From Bacteroidota bacterium (GTDB lineage: Bacteria; Bacteroidota; Bacteroidia; Flavobacteriales; Flavobacteriaceae), in contig JAQCFO010000004.1 in assembly GCA_027619415.1 (NCBI GenBank), forward strand, positions 1 through 64,000: a DNA stretch of 64,000 nucleotides. The letters run 5' to 3'. Below, piece after piece: positions 50,370 through 60,151 of this stretch. A program made the position numbers and the translations under genes. Position 1 is the stretch's first letter. Each line of letters begins with the position of its first letter. The notes under the pieces were generated by a model, which worked only from the letters and a program-made list of their open reading frames with translations, was not told the origin of the DNA and searched no databases.

Positions 50370-51493
50370 GATAATTCTATTTTTAAAGCATCATAAAGCA
50401 TATCGATATGTTTTTTTTTAATATTTAAAGGAGGAAGTATTCTTAATAGATTTTTGTTTGAACTCCCACCAGTAAAAATTTTATGTTTAAAAATTAATTT
50501 TTTTCTCAGTTCTTTTACTTCAAAATCAAATTCTAAACCAAGCATTAAACCTCTTCCTTTAATATTCATTACTGATTTAATATTTGATATTTTTTTTATA
50601 AAATAGTTGCCTAATTCTTTTGAATTATTCATTAGTTGTTCATTTTCAATTGTTTGTAAAACTGCAATGACTGCTGAACAAGCGAGGTGATTTCCTCCAA
50701 AAGTTGTTCCTAACATACCGAATTGAGCATTTATTTTTTTACTTATTAATACTCCACCAACAGGAAAGCCATTTCCCATTCCTTTTGCCATAGAGATAAT
50801 ATCTGGCTCGATTCCATGTTTTTGAAATGCAAAAAAGTCACCAGTTCTTCCAAAGCCTGATTGAACTTCATCAGCAATAAGGCACACATTACTTTTTTTA
50901 CATATATCAGCTAAGAATTTAACAAAATCTGTATCAGGCTCATTTAAACCGCCAACTCCCTGTATAGATTCAATTATTACTGCACACACATCCTTTTTAC
51001 ATATTTCTTTTTTTAGATTTTCTTTATCGTTAAAATTTAAAAAAGTCACATTAATTGAATTATTAAGTTTGGATTTTATACTTAAGTTGTCCGTTGAAGC
51101 TAAAGCAGCATTACTTCTCCCATGAAATGAATTTTTAAATGCAATAATTTTTGATTTTCCTGTATTAAAAGAGGCTACTTGTAAAGCATTTTCATTTGCT
51201 TCTGCTCCAGTACTACACATGAATAGATTATAATCTACGCAGTTAGACTGTTTTATAATTTCATCTGCAACTTTTTGCTGTAGCTCGTTAATTATATAAT
51301 TTGAATAAAAACCAATTTTATTTAATTGATTTGATAATTCTTTAATATATAATGGGTGACTGTGTCCGATTGAAATAACCGCATGACCACCATATAAATC
51401 AAGAAATTTTGTACCATCCTTGTCATATACATAACATCCTTTAGCATGTGATGGTATAATTTGATATAAAGGATAAACATTGAATAAATTCAT
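50366..51493 (-). CDS. argD: Acetylornithine/succinylornithine aminotransferase
   Basis: GGHAVISIGHSHP, FHGRSNAALAST, IADEVQSGFGRTGDFFAFQKHGIEPDIISMAKGMGNGFPVGG. Confidence 0.95.
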   Translation of the reverse strand: MNLFNVYPLYQIIPSHAKGCYVYDKDGTKFLDLYGGHAVISIGHSHPLYIKELSNQLNKIGFYSNYIINELQQKVADEIIKQSNCVDYNLFMCSTGAEANENALQVASFNTGKSKIIAFKNSFHGRSNAALASTDNLSIKSKLNNSINVTFLNFNDKENLKKEICKKDVCAVIIESIQGVGGLNEPDTDFVKFLADICKKSNVCLIADEVQSGFGRTGDFFAFQKHGIEPDIISMAKGMGNGFPVGGVLISKKINAQFGMLGTTFGGNHLACSAVIAVLQTIENEQLMNNSKELGNYFIKKISNIKSVMNIKGRGLMLGLEFDFEVKELRKKLIFKHKIFTGGSSNKNLLRILPPLNIKKKHIDMLYDALKIELS

Positions 51494-51495
51494 AT

Positions 51496-52494
51496 TTAAA
51501 ACATTGAACTTTTTAATTTTAATCCTGCATTTTCATTTAATTTGAACATTAAATTCATGTTTTGAATTGCTTGACCTGAAGCTCCTTTTATTAAATTATC
51601 AATAATTGAAGTGATTAATATTTTGTCATTACTCTTACTTATATGAATTAGACATTTGTTAGTGTTTATAACTTGTTTTAAATGAATTTCATTTTCAGAA
51701 ATCACAACAAATGGATGGTTTTTATAAAATATTTTGTATAAATCTTTTATTACATTTAGATCAACATCACTGTTAAAATAACTAGTACAGAATATTCCTC
51801 TAGTAAAATTACCTCTAACTGGTAAGAAATTAATTTTATTGGATTTGTTAGATATTTTATTAAATGAAAAATAAATTTCTCCTAGATGTTGATGAGTAAA
51901 GGGTTTGTACCAAGAAACATTGCTGTTTCTCCAATTGAAATGTGATGTATTGTTAAGCTTTATTCCTGCTCCAGTACTTCCTGTTATGGCGTTGGTGTGA
52001 ATTTCACTATTTATAAAATTATTTTTTATTGCGGGAATTAAACCCAACTGTATTGCAGTAGCAAAACATCCTGGATTTGAAATGTTTTTTGCATTTTTAA
52101 TTTCTTCTTTTTGAAGTTCTGGTAAGCCGTAAACAAAGGATCTGGTTGTATTGGTATTTTTTTTTACAAATGAGTTTTCAAGTCTAAAATCTTGACTTAA
52201 ATCAATTATTCTAGTTTTAGGGTTTATATTGTGGTTATTTAAAAACTTATTTGAATTACCATGACCTAAGCATAAAAATAATACATCAACATTGTCAACT
52301 AGTTTGTTTACAAATTTCATATTTAATTCACCTGTTAGGTCTTGATGAATATCAGAAATATACCTTTCATTATTGACATTACTATACGCAAAAATTAGTT
52401 CAGATTCTGGGTGGTTTATTAGTAACCTTATAAGCTCCCCACCTGTATATCCAGATGCACCTACAATCCCAATTCCAATTTTATTTATTGACAT
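51496..52494 (-). CDS. argC: N-acetyl-gamma-glutamyl-phosphate reductase
   Basis: GASGYTGGELIRLLINHPE, NPGCFATAIQLGL. Confidence 0.95.
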   Translation of the reverse strand: MSINKIGIGIVGASGYTGGELIRLLINHPESELIFAYSNVNNERYISDIHQDLTGELNMKFVNKLVDNVDVLFLCLGHGNSNKFLNNHNINPKTRIIDLSQDFRLENSFVKKNTNTTRSFVYGLPELQKEEIKNAKNISNPGCFATAIQLGLIPAIKNNFINSEIHTNAITGSTGAGIKLNNTSHFNWRNSNVSWYKPFTHQHLGEIYFSFNKISNKSNKINFLPVRGNFTRGIFCTSYFNSDVDLNVIKDLYKIFYKNHPFVVISENEIHLKQVINTNKCLIHISKSNDKILITSIIDNLIKGASGQAIQNMNLMFKLNENAGLKLKSSMF

Positions 52495-53659
52495 GTTTAT
52501 ATATTTTATTTTGATTAGAAGTAATTTTTATAAAACCTTTCGCATCTTCAGCAGTCCATTTTTTATTTACTTCTCCGTAAGAACCAAAACCTGAATTCAT
52601 AAGATCGTTATTTGATCTTATTCCATTTAATTCGAATCTATATGGGCTAAGAGTAGCAAATACTTCTCCGTTAACATTTTTTTGACTACTATCTAAAAAG
52701 CTTTCAATATCTCTAATTACAGGTTCTAAATACTGACCTTCATGAAGAAGCATGCCATAAAAATTTGATAATTGTTCTTTTTGGAATTGCTGCCATTTTG
52801 TTAACGTGTGTTTTTCTAATAAATGATGAGCTTTTAAAATTAACATTGGTCCTCCAGCTTGAAAACCAACTCTTCCTTTAATACCAATAATTGTATCACC
52901 AACGTGTATGTCTCTACCAATACAATATCGATCACAAATTTTTGATATTTTTTCTATGCATTCGACCGGATCATATTGCTGATCGTCTATTCCAGAGATC
53001 TCTCCTTTATTAAAACTTAATTTAATTTCTTTTTTAAATGTGTTCTTTAGGCTGTTAGGATATGCTTCTTCTGGTAATTTTCTTTCAGAAGATAAAGTTT
53101 CGTAACCACCAATACTAGTACCCCAAAGTCCTTTATTTATAGAATATTTTGCTTTTTCCCAATTAAATTTTACTCCATTATTTTTTAAATATTTAATTTC
53201 ATCCTGCCTTGATAAATTACCATCTCTAATTGGAGTTATTATTTTAATTTCTGGAGCAATTACTTGAAAAACCATATCAAATCTAACTTGGTCATTTCCA
53301 GCTCCAGTGCTTCCATGAGCTAGATGGGTTGCATTATGTTTTTTTGCGTATTTCGCTATTTCTAAAGCCTGTATAGTTCTTTCAGCACTTACTGAAAGAG
53401 GGTAGGTATTGTTCCTAAGTACATTTCCAAAGACTAAAAATTTAATTATTTTATTGTAATATGATTGAACAGCATTAATTGATTTAAACTGAAATGCACC
53501 CATTTTAATTGCTTTTTCTTTAATTTTTTCAGTTTCACTTATTGTAAAGCCGCCAGTATTTATGTTAATCGCATGAACTTCATTTCCTTCTTTAGAAAGC
53601 TTATTAAGACAATATGAAGTGTCAAGACCTCCACTATATGCTAATATTATTTTTTTCAT
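52481..53659 (-). CDS. argG: Argininosuccinate synthase
   Basis: KKIILAYSGGLDTSYCLNKL; HGSTGAGNDQVRF. Start assigned to MKKII at 53659. Confidence 0.94.
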   Translation of the reverse strand: MKKIILAYSGGLDTSYCLNKLSKEGNEVHAININTGGFTISETEKIKEKAIKMGAFQFKSINAVQSYYNKIIKFLVFGNVLRNNTYPLSVSAERTIQALEIAKYAKKHNATHLAHGSTGAGNDQVRFDMVFQVIAPEIKIITPIRDGNLSRQDEIKYLKNNGVKFNWEKAKYSINKGLWGTSIGGYETLSSERKLPEEAYPNSLKNTFKKEIKLSFNKGEISGIDDQQYDPVECIEKISKICDRYCIGRDIHVGDTIIGIKGRVGFQAGGPMLILKAHHLLEKHTLTKWQQFQKEQLSNFYGMLLHEGQYLEPVIRDIESFLDSSQKNVNGEVFATLSPYRFELNGIRSNNDLMNSGFGSYGEVNKKWTAEDAKGFIKITSNQNKIYKHVNK

Positions 53660-54186
53660 TTGTTTGATTTTGAATTGTAAAGCATCCCTGTGCAAAGGCA
53701 CATTTCTCTTTTGGTTCTAATTAATACATCATAATTTTTACATGTTTGACAGCCTTTCCAGAATTCATCATCATCTGTCAACTCAGAGAAAGTCACTGGC
53801 TTGTATCCTAATTCGTAATTAATTTTCATAACTGGTAGACCAGTTGTTATCCCAAATATTTTGGCATCTGGATATTTTTTTTTTGAATGATTGAAAATCA
53901 GAGTTTTGATTTTCTTAGCTAACCCATTTCCTCTAAATTTTGGAGCAACGATTAACCCTGAATGAGCAACATATTTTCCATGACTCCATACCTCTATATA
54001 GCAAAAACCTGCAAATTCATTATTGTTAATAGCTATTATGGCATTTTTATTTTCAATTTTAGTTCTTATATATTGAGGAGTCCTCAAAGCAATGCCAGTT
54101 CCTCTGACCTTGGCAGATAAACTAATAGTTTCTGAAATTATGTTACAATATTTAATGTGCTTCAATGAAGCAATGAGGATTTTCAC
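53656..54186 (-). CDS. GNAT family N-acetyltransferase heading the arginine operon (candidate N-acyl-glutamate synthase)
   Basis: GLIVAPKFRGNGLAKKIK acetyl-CoA motif; C-terminal C-x2-C-x13-C-x-C. Start proposed at GTG 54184-54186 (MKILIASLKHIKYCNIISETI). Confidence 0.8.
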   Translation of the reverse strand: MKILIASLKHIKYCNIISETISLSAKVRGTGIALRTPQYIRTKIENKNAIIAINNNEFAGFCYIEVWSHGKYVAHSGLIVAPKFRGNGLAKKIKTLIFNHSKKKYPDAKIFGITTGLPVMKINYELGYKPVTFSELTDDDEFWKGCQTCKNYDVLIRTKREMCLCTGMLYNSKSNK

Positions 54187-54195
54187 GATGATTTT

Positions 54196-54296
54196 AAAAA
54201 AAAAAATAATTAAGATTGAATTTGAAATGAAACTGGACTCACCTAGTTTCTTAAATAGAAAAAGACCCAATAGGGCGGGCGCGACGTGAAACGCGA
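54196..54296 (-). promoter_or_regulatory. Candidate structured 5' leader of the arg operon
   Basis: Plus-strand coordinates: CGCG...CGCG (54280-54295), CCC-AATA-GGG (54266-54275), GAAACTGG...CC-T-AGTTTC (54229-54250), A11 run (54196-54206). Confidence 0.5.
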
Positions 54297-54467
54297 GTTA
54301 TAGTAATGGCTATATATATTCTATTTATAAAATTCACAAAAGCAAATATGAAATATTTTTTTGTATTTACAAAATTTTATTTTGAGTATCAATATCTCTA
54401 AATTAAAAGCATTTAGGGTAGGCAAGAGACTAATTAGAATGGGACTGCTTATTATTTTGAATTTATT

Positions 54468-54935
54468 TTAGCAACAAGTTCCTAATGTTGAACAAGAAGA
54501 TTGATTATTTAAATCGGATAATTTTATTTTTTGTATTTCCAAAGGAATTCCACAATTATCTTTTGACAAACAATCAGTTTGTTTAGATTTTAATAAAAAA
54601 TTTTTTCCATCAAAATCAAGTGCAAATTTACTAATGCTTTCTGCTTGATATTCAACTTCTATATCTAAATCATCTATTTTTAAAATTTTTTCTGATAATT
54701 TGATAATTTTTAATAACCTTTTCGGATGCAATCTATGGTCAAAATCATTTGCATTCCAAAGTTGAAAATTTACAATTTCTTCATTTCTTAAGTTTCCACC
54801 ACAATCAATAAAATTTTTAGTGATTTTACCAACTTCTGTAATATGAAAGTGCTTAGGAACAAATTCCTTATTCGGCAATTTAAACTCTATTATTTCCAAT
54901 TTTAATAAAACTAATTTTAATTCTGATAATTTCAT
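54468..54935 (-). CDS. DUF6428 family protein with Cys-rich C-terminus
   Basis: FHITEVGKITKNFIDCGGNLRNEEIVNFQLWNANDFDHRL; tail SSCSTLGTCC. Confidence 0.85.
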   Translation of the reverse strand: MKLSELKLVLLKLEIIEFKLPNKEFVPKHFHITEVGKITKNFIDCGGNLRNEEIVNFQLWNANDFDHRLHPKRLLKIIKLSEKILKIDDLDIEVEYQAESISKFALDFDGKNFLLKSKQTDCLSKDNCGIPLEIQKIKLSDLNNQSSCSTLGTCC

Positions 54936-55115
54936 AATGCAAATATATACGTTGCTGAATTAAAAAATAAAATATTCCTATATAGATTGAATTAGGATTA
55001 GTTGCTTTAAAAGTTGTATTTGTAAAATTCACTTTGCTAATATTAAAAAAAAATCAAATTAAACTATTGATAAGAATACTATTAGTTAAATTAGCTATAA
55101 ATAAATATTCCTTAA

Positions 55116-56402
55116 TTGATTAGAGTTTCTAGATCCTTTAAATTAAAAGATGTCAGTTCTTTTAAGAAAAAACTTTTTAAATGGTCCGCTAATTCGGATA
55201 TTTCAGTTTTTTTAAATTCCAATAATTATGAGTCTGACATAGGTGAGTATGATGCGATTTTAGCCATAGGACTTCATTCAAAAACTCAATTTACTAAACA
55301 AAATTCTTTAACAAAATTAGACGATTACATTAATCAAACTAAAGATTGGGTTTTTGGATATTTATCTTATGATTTGAAAAATGAATTAGAAAAACTTAAT
55401 AGTAAAAACATTGATAGTTTTTTCCTGCCAAATTTATTTTTTTTTCAACCAAAAAAAATATGGTTAGTTTCTAAACATTCAGTTGAGGCACTTTATTTAG
55501 ACGGAAGTCTAATTCAAGACGATTGGATTGAAATTAACGAAACATCTCCTTTTTATAATTTTTCAAAGTCAAACAAAATAAAATTAAAAAAAAGATTGAA
55601 TAAAAATCAATACAAAAATAACATTTGCTTATTATTAAATCATATTAACAGGGGGGATGTGTATGAGGCTAATTATTGTATGGAATGGTTTTCTGAAAAT
55701 TCCGTGATAATTCCAGAAGAAGTATACCTTAAACTTAACGAAATTTCTACAACACCTATGAGTGCTTATTTTAAAAATAAGAATCTTTACCTGTTGTCTT
55801 CTTCACCTGAAAGATATATTAAAAGAATTAATGACAGGATCGTAAGTCAACCCATAAAAGGGACTTCCAGAAGAGATCAAAATAATTTGATAGATTCAAA
55901 ATTAATGAAAGAACTAGAGCTTAATGTTAAAGAAAGATCTGAAAATATAATGATTGTTGATCTAATTCGTAACGATCTTTCTAGATTTTCTATTCCGGGA
56001 TCTGTTAAAGTTAATGAGTTATGTAAAGTGTATCCTTTTAAACAAGTTCATCAAATGATATCAACTGTAGAATCTAAAGTTCAATCTAATTTAAGTTTTG
56101 CAGAAATTATAAAATCTACTTTTCCTATGGGAAGTATGACAGGAGCACCTAAAGTAAGAGCAATGACTATTATTGAAAATTTGGAAGTTTCTACTCGTGG
56201 TTTATATAGTGGTGCATTAGGTTACATAAAGCCAACAGGTGATTTTGATTTTAATGTAGTTATAAGGTCTCTGATTTATGATTCAGACACTAAATATCTT
56301 TCTTTTCATGTTGGTAGCGCTATCACTTCTAAATCAGAAATTTTAAAAGAATATGATGAATGCTTGCTTAAGGCAAAAGCAATGATTTCCGTGTTAAAAT
56401 AA
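55116..56402 (+). CDS. pabB: Chorismate-binding protein, aminodeoxychorismate synthase component I
   Basis: PIKGTSRR, MIVDLIRNDLSR, TFPMGSMTGAPKVRAM, YSGALGYI; TTG start. Confidence 0.9.
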   Translation: MIRVSRSFKLKDVSSFKKKLFKWSANSDISVFLNSNNYESDIGEYDAILAIGLHSKTQFTKQNSLTKLDDYINQTKDWVFGYLSYDLKNELEKLNSKNIDSFFLPNLFFFQPKKIWLVSKHSVEALYLDGSLIQDDWIEINETSPFYNFSKSNKIKLKKRLNKNQYKNNICLLLNHINRGDVYEANYCMEWFSENSVIIPEEVYLKLNEISTTPMSAYFKNKNLYLLSSSPERYIKRINDRIVSQPIKGTSRRDQNNLIDSKLMKELELNVKERSENIMIVDLIRNDLSRFSIPGSVKVNELCKVYPFKQVHQMISTVESKVQSNLSFAEIIKSTFPMGSMTGAPKVRAMTIIENLEVSTRGLYSGALGYIKPTGDFDFNVVIRSLIYDSDTKYLSFHVGSAITSKSEILKEYDECLLKAKAMISVLK

Positions 56403-56439
56403 TTAATTTTTATATATTAAAAACGTAATATTGCTTTTG

Positions 56440-57723
56440 ATGATTGATCAATTTGAAAAACATATCTATAATGAATTTCCTTTTTTAAAAAATTCAAAAC
56501 TACTTGTTTGTGTTAGTGGTGGCGTTGATAGTATGGTTCTTTCTAATTTGTTATTACAATTAGAATATAAAATTGGTATTGCACACTGTAATTTTAATCT
56601 ACGAGGAAGTGAAAGTGACTTGGATGAAGAGTTTGTTAGAGAATATGCTAAAAACAAATCTATTGTATTTCATTTTAAATCCTTTAAAACTAAACTTGCT
56701 AAGCACTCTACTCAAATGGCGGCAAGAACTTTAAGGTATGATTGGTTTAATTATCTTTTGCATTCAAAAGAATATGATTATATTTTAACAGCACATCATT
56801 TAGATGACTCTTTAGAGACGTTTATTTTAAACTTAAGTAGAGCTTCAGGGATTGAAGGTTTGTTAGGGATAAAGCCTATTAATAACAACTTAATTCGTCC
56901 ATTATTAATATTTTCAAAAGAAAATTTAATTAGTTATGCAATAGAAACCAATATTAAATGGAGAGAAGATTCTTCAAATATAAAAGACGATTATTTAAGA
57001 AATAAAATAAGAAATAATATAATTCCTCAATTAAAAGAATTAGATCCAAATTTTTTGATTCAATCTAAAAAATCTATGAACTTCCTTAGAGAATCAAATG
57101 AAGTTTTAAAAAGATACGTGAATGAATTTAAAAATGAACATTTTATTAATATAGATAATCAAATTAAAATTTTTAAAACTTCAATTATCAAAATAGAATC
57201 TGAAAATTTTATTTATGAGTTATTTAAAAAATATGGTTTTAAATCACCTAAAGAAATCTTGAGTTTGTGTAAATCAATTTCAGGAAAAATGATTAAATCA
57301 AGTGAGTACACATTATTAAGTGACAGAGATTTTTTAATTATAAAACTGAGCAACCTTGTTGATAATAATAAATATAATGTTGGGCTTGATGGAATTCAAG
57401 AACCTATTAAATTAACTGTTTCAAAAGGGGTTTTTAATGAAGATTATAATTCTAATATATTATTTTTGGATATAAAAGAAATTAAACTTCCTTTAATTCT
57501 AAGGAAATATAAAAAGGCTGATTTTTTTTATCCTAATAAAATGAATGGAAAAAAAATGATTTCTAAGTATTTTAAAGACGAAAAAATGTCTTACTTTGAC
57601 AAACAAAATCAATGGTTATTGTGTGACGGTTCGGAGATCTTGTGGGTAGTTGGCATGAGATTTGATAAAAGAAAATACATAACTAAAAATGCTAATATTA
57701 AAATTGAATTCAATGAAGTTTAG
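56440..57723 (+). CDS. tilS: tRNA(Ile)-lysidine synthetase
   Basis: LLVCVSGGVDSMVL (PP-loop SGGVDS), HHLDDSLETFILNLSRASGIEGL. Confidence 0.94.
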   Translation: MIDQFEKHIYNEFPFLKNSKLLVCVSGGVDSMVLSNLLLQLEYKIGIAHCNFNLRGSESDLDEEFVREYAKNKSIVFHFKSFKTKLAKHSTQMAARTLRYDWFNYLLHSKEYDYILTAHHLDDSLETFILNLSRASGIEGLLGIKPINNNLIRPLLIFSKENLISYAIETNIKWREDSSNIKDDYLRNKIRNNIIPQLKELDPNFLIQSKKSMNFLRESNEVLKRYVNEFKNEHFINIDNQIKIFKTSIIKIESENFIYELFKKYGFKSPKEILSLCKSISGKMIKSSEYTLLSDRDFLIIKLSNLVDNNKYNVGLDGIQEPIKLTVSKGVFNEDYNSNILFLDIKEIKLPLILRKYKKADFFYPNKMNGKKMISKYFKDEKMSYFDKQNQWLLCDGSEILWVVGMRFDKRKYITKNANIKIEFNEV

Positions 57724-59665
57724 ATTACTACTTTTTATTTTTTTTATTTTTTCTCAATTTAGTTTTTCTCAAGAACCTGTATCTTTTTCCACATCTGTTA
57801 AAAAGGTTTCTGATGATACATATGAACTAATCACTAATTCAAAAATCGAATCTAATTGGCGTTTGTATTCTCAAAATTTAATTGATGGCGGAGCAATTCC
57901 AACAGAATTTATTTTTAACGATTCTGATAATTATGATTTAATAGAAGGTGTTAAAGAATCTAAATCGATAACAAAGTTTGATCCGATATTTGGTATAGAT
58001 CAATCATATTTTATAAATGAATCTTCGTTTATTCAATCTGTTAAGATTATTGATAAATCTATAAACACAATTAAAGCAATTATTGCATATCAAGCCTGTG
58101 ATGATATGGTTTGTATTTTTAGAGAAGCAGAGTTGGTTTTTAATTTAGATGGGTCTGTTAACGCAATAGTTAATGAAAACCTGACAACGGATTTAGTTAT
58201 TGACAAGTCTAATCCGTTAGTTTTAGATTTAAAAAATACAGATGTCTTAGAATCTTATTCATCTTCAGAAAACTTGTCTTCAAACCCATATTTAAATTTA
58301 CTTATTTTAGGGTTTTTAGGTGGCTTACTAGCCCTGTTAACACCTTGTGTTTTTCCGATGATCCCTTTAACAGTTTCTTTTTTTACAAATAAAGGTTCGG
58401 ATTCTTCCTTAAATGCTTTTATTTATGGGAGTTTTATAATTTTAATTTACATTTCTTTAAGTATTCCATTTCATTTTATAGATTCATTAGATCCAGAAAT
58501 ATTAAACAGTATTTCTACTAACGCTGTACTAAATGTTTTATTTTTTATAGTGTTTGTTGTTTTTGCTTTTTCTTTTTTTGGATTTTATGAAATCACAATT
58601 CCATCAAGCTGGATAAATTCTATTGATTCTAAGTCTAATAGTATTGGAGGTTTTATAGGGGTGTTTTTTATGGCCTTAACATTGGTATTAGTTTCTTTTT
58701 CATGTACCGGACCAATACTTGGTTCACTTTTAGTAGGATCAATTTCATCTCAAGGAGGAGCGATGCAATTAACAATAGGAATGCTAGGTTTTGGAATAGC
58801 CTTGGCTCTTCCTTTTACACTATTTGCATTGTTCCCTAACTTATTAAATTCATTACCTAAGTCAGGAAGATGGATGAATACTTTTAAAGTGATTTTAGGC
58901 TTTCTTGAATTAGGTTTTGCATTTAAGTTTTTGTCTAATGCCGATTTAGTAGAGCATTGGGGAATACTTAAAAGAGAAATATTTATTGGTATTTGGGTTT
59001 TGGTTTTATTATTATTATTTTCTTATCTGATAGGACTTTTTAAATTCCCTCATGAAAGTCAGAAAATAAAGCAATCTAAGTTTAATGTAGTACTTAGCAT
59101 ATTATCTCTGTCATTTGCGGTTTATCTTTCTCCTGCCTTATTGCCTGATGGGTCTAATAAAGCAAGACTTTTAAGTGGATTTACACCACCATCATTTTAT
59201 AGTGTGTATTCTAAGACTTCAGATTGTCCACTAGGTTTTCAATGTTTCAAAGATTTCGAATCTGGATTAGAGTTTGCTAAAGCTAATAATAAGCCAATTT
59301 TATTAGATTTTACAGGTTGGGCTTGTGTAAATTGTAGAAGAATTGAGGAAAACGTATGGACTGACCCTGCAATATTCAATTTAATTAATGATAATTTTGT
59401 TTTAATTTCTTTATATGTTGATGATAGAAAAGAATTAGATGAAAAAGATAAAATTTCTTTGAAATATAAATCTGGAAAAATCAAGGAAATAAATACAATA
59501 GGAGAGAAGTCCGCTACTTTTCAAGCATTGAATTTTAAAAGTGCATCACAGCCTTTTTATGTTCTATTAGATACTGATCTAAGAATACTAAACAGTCCAA
59601 TACAATACACTTCAAAGGATATATATAAAGCTTGGCTTGAGGAAGGGTTGGAGAATTTAAAGTAA
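57713..59665 (+). CDS. dsbD: DsbD-like thiol:disulfide interchange protein (DsbD N-domain, CcdA-like TM, thioredoxin domain)
   Basis: CDDMVCI; LTPCVFPMIPLTVSFF; FTGWACVNCRRIEENVW; start at MKFRLL, 11-bp overlap with tilS. Confidence 0.9.
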   Translation: MKFRLLLFIFFIFSQFSFSQEPVSFSTSVKKVSDDTYELITNSKIESNWRLYSQNLIDGGAIPTEFIFNDSDNYDLIEGVKESKSITKFDPIFGIDQSYFINESSFIQSVKIIDKSINTIKAIIAYQACDDMVCIFREAELVFNLDGSVNAIVNENLTTDLVIDKSNPLVLDLKNTDVLESYSSSENLSSNPYLNLLILGFLGGLLALLTPCVFPMIPLTVSFFTNKGSDSSLNAFIYGSFIILIYISLSIPFHFIDSLDPEILNSISTNAVLNVLFFIVFVVFAFSFFGFYEITIPSSWINSIDSKSNSIGGFIGVFFMALTLVLVSFSCTGPILGSLLVGSISSQGGAMQLTIGMLGFGIALALPFTLFALFPNLLNSLPKSGRWMNTFKVILGFLELGFAFKFLSNADLVEHWGILKREIFIGIWVLVLLLLFSYLIGLFKFPHESQKIKQSKFNVVLSILSLSFAVYLSPALLPDGSNKARLLSGFTPPSFYSVYSKTSDCPLGFQCFKDFESGLEFAKANNKPILLDFTGWACVNCRRIEENVWTDPAIFNLINDNFVLISLYVDDRKELDEKDKISLKYKSGKIKEINTIGEKSATFQALNFKSASQPFYVLLDTDLRILNSPIQYTSKDIYKAWLEEGLENLK

Positions 59666-60136
59666 ATTTTTAATTAATCCATTTTGATAAATTAAAGGTT
59701 TTAACAAGTTTTCATTTAATTCACCTTCAAGTACCTTACCGACATATATGTAATGATCACCTGCCTCTATTTTTTCAGTTACTTGGCATTCTAAAAATGC
59801 AATTGAATTTGATATTTTTTTAATTTGATTATTAGAATTTATTGTATCAACACCCTTAAATGTTTGTTCAGGCTTAAGCTTGTTATTAGCAAATTGATTA
59901 CAAATGTTTATTTGTTTTTCATTAAGAATATTAACTATAAAGAAGTTCTTTTTTTTTAAAGCAATATTAGATTTTGCCTCTTTATTTAAGCAAAATAAAA
60001 TTAAAAAAGGATCAATTGAAACTGAAGTGAAAGAACTGGCAGTAAACCCATAATCTGTCATTTTATCATTTGATGTAATTACTGTAACACCTGTTGTAAA
60101 ACTTCCACAAATTTTTTTAAAGAGATCTTTTTCCAT
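59657..60136 (-). CDS. Flavin reductase family protein
   Basis: GSFTTGVTVITSND...GFTASSFTSVSIDPFLILFCLNK. Confidence 0.9.
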   Translation of the reverse strand: MEKDLFKKICGSFTTGVTVITSNDKMTDYGFTASSFTSVSIDPFLILFCLNKEAKSNIALKKKNFFIVNILNEKQINICNQFANNKLKPEQTFKGVDTINSNNQIKKISNSIAFLECQVTEKIEAGDHYIYVGKVLEGELNENLLKPLIYQNGLIKNLL

Positions 60137-60151
60137 GTATATAATTTTTGA

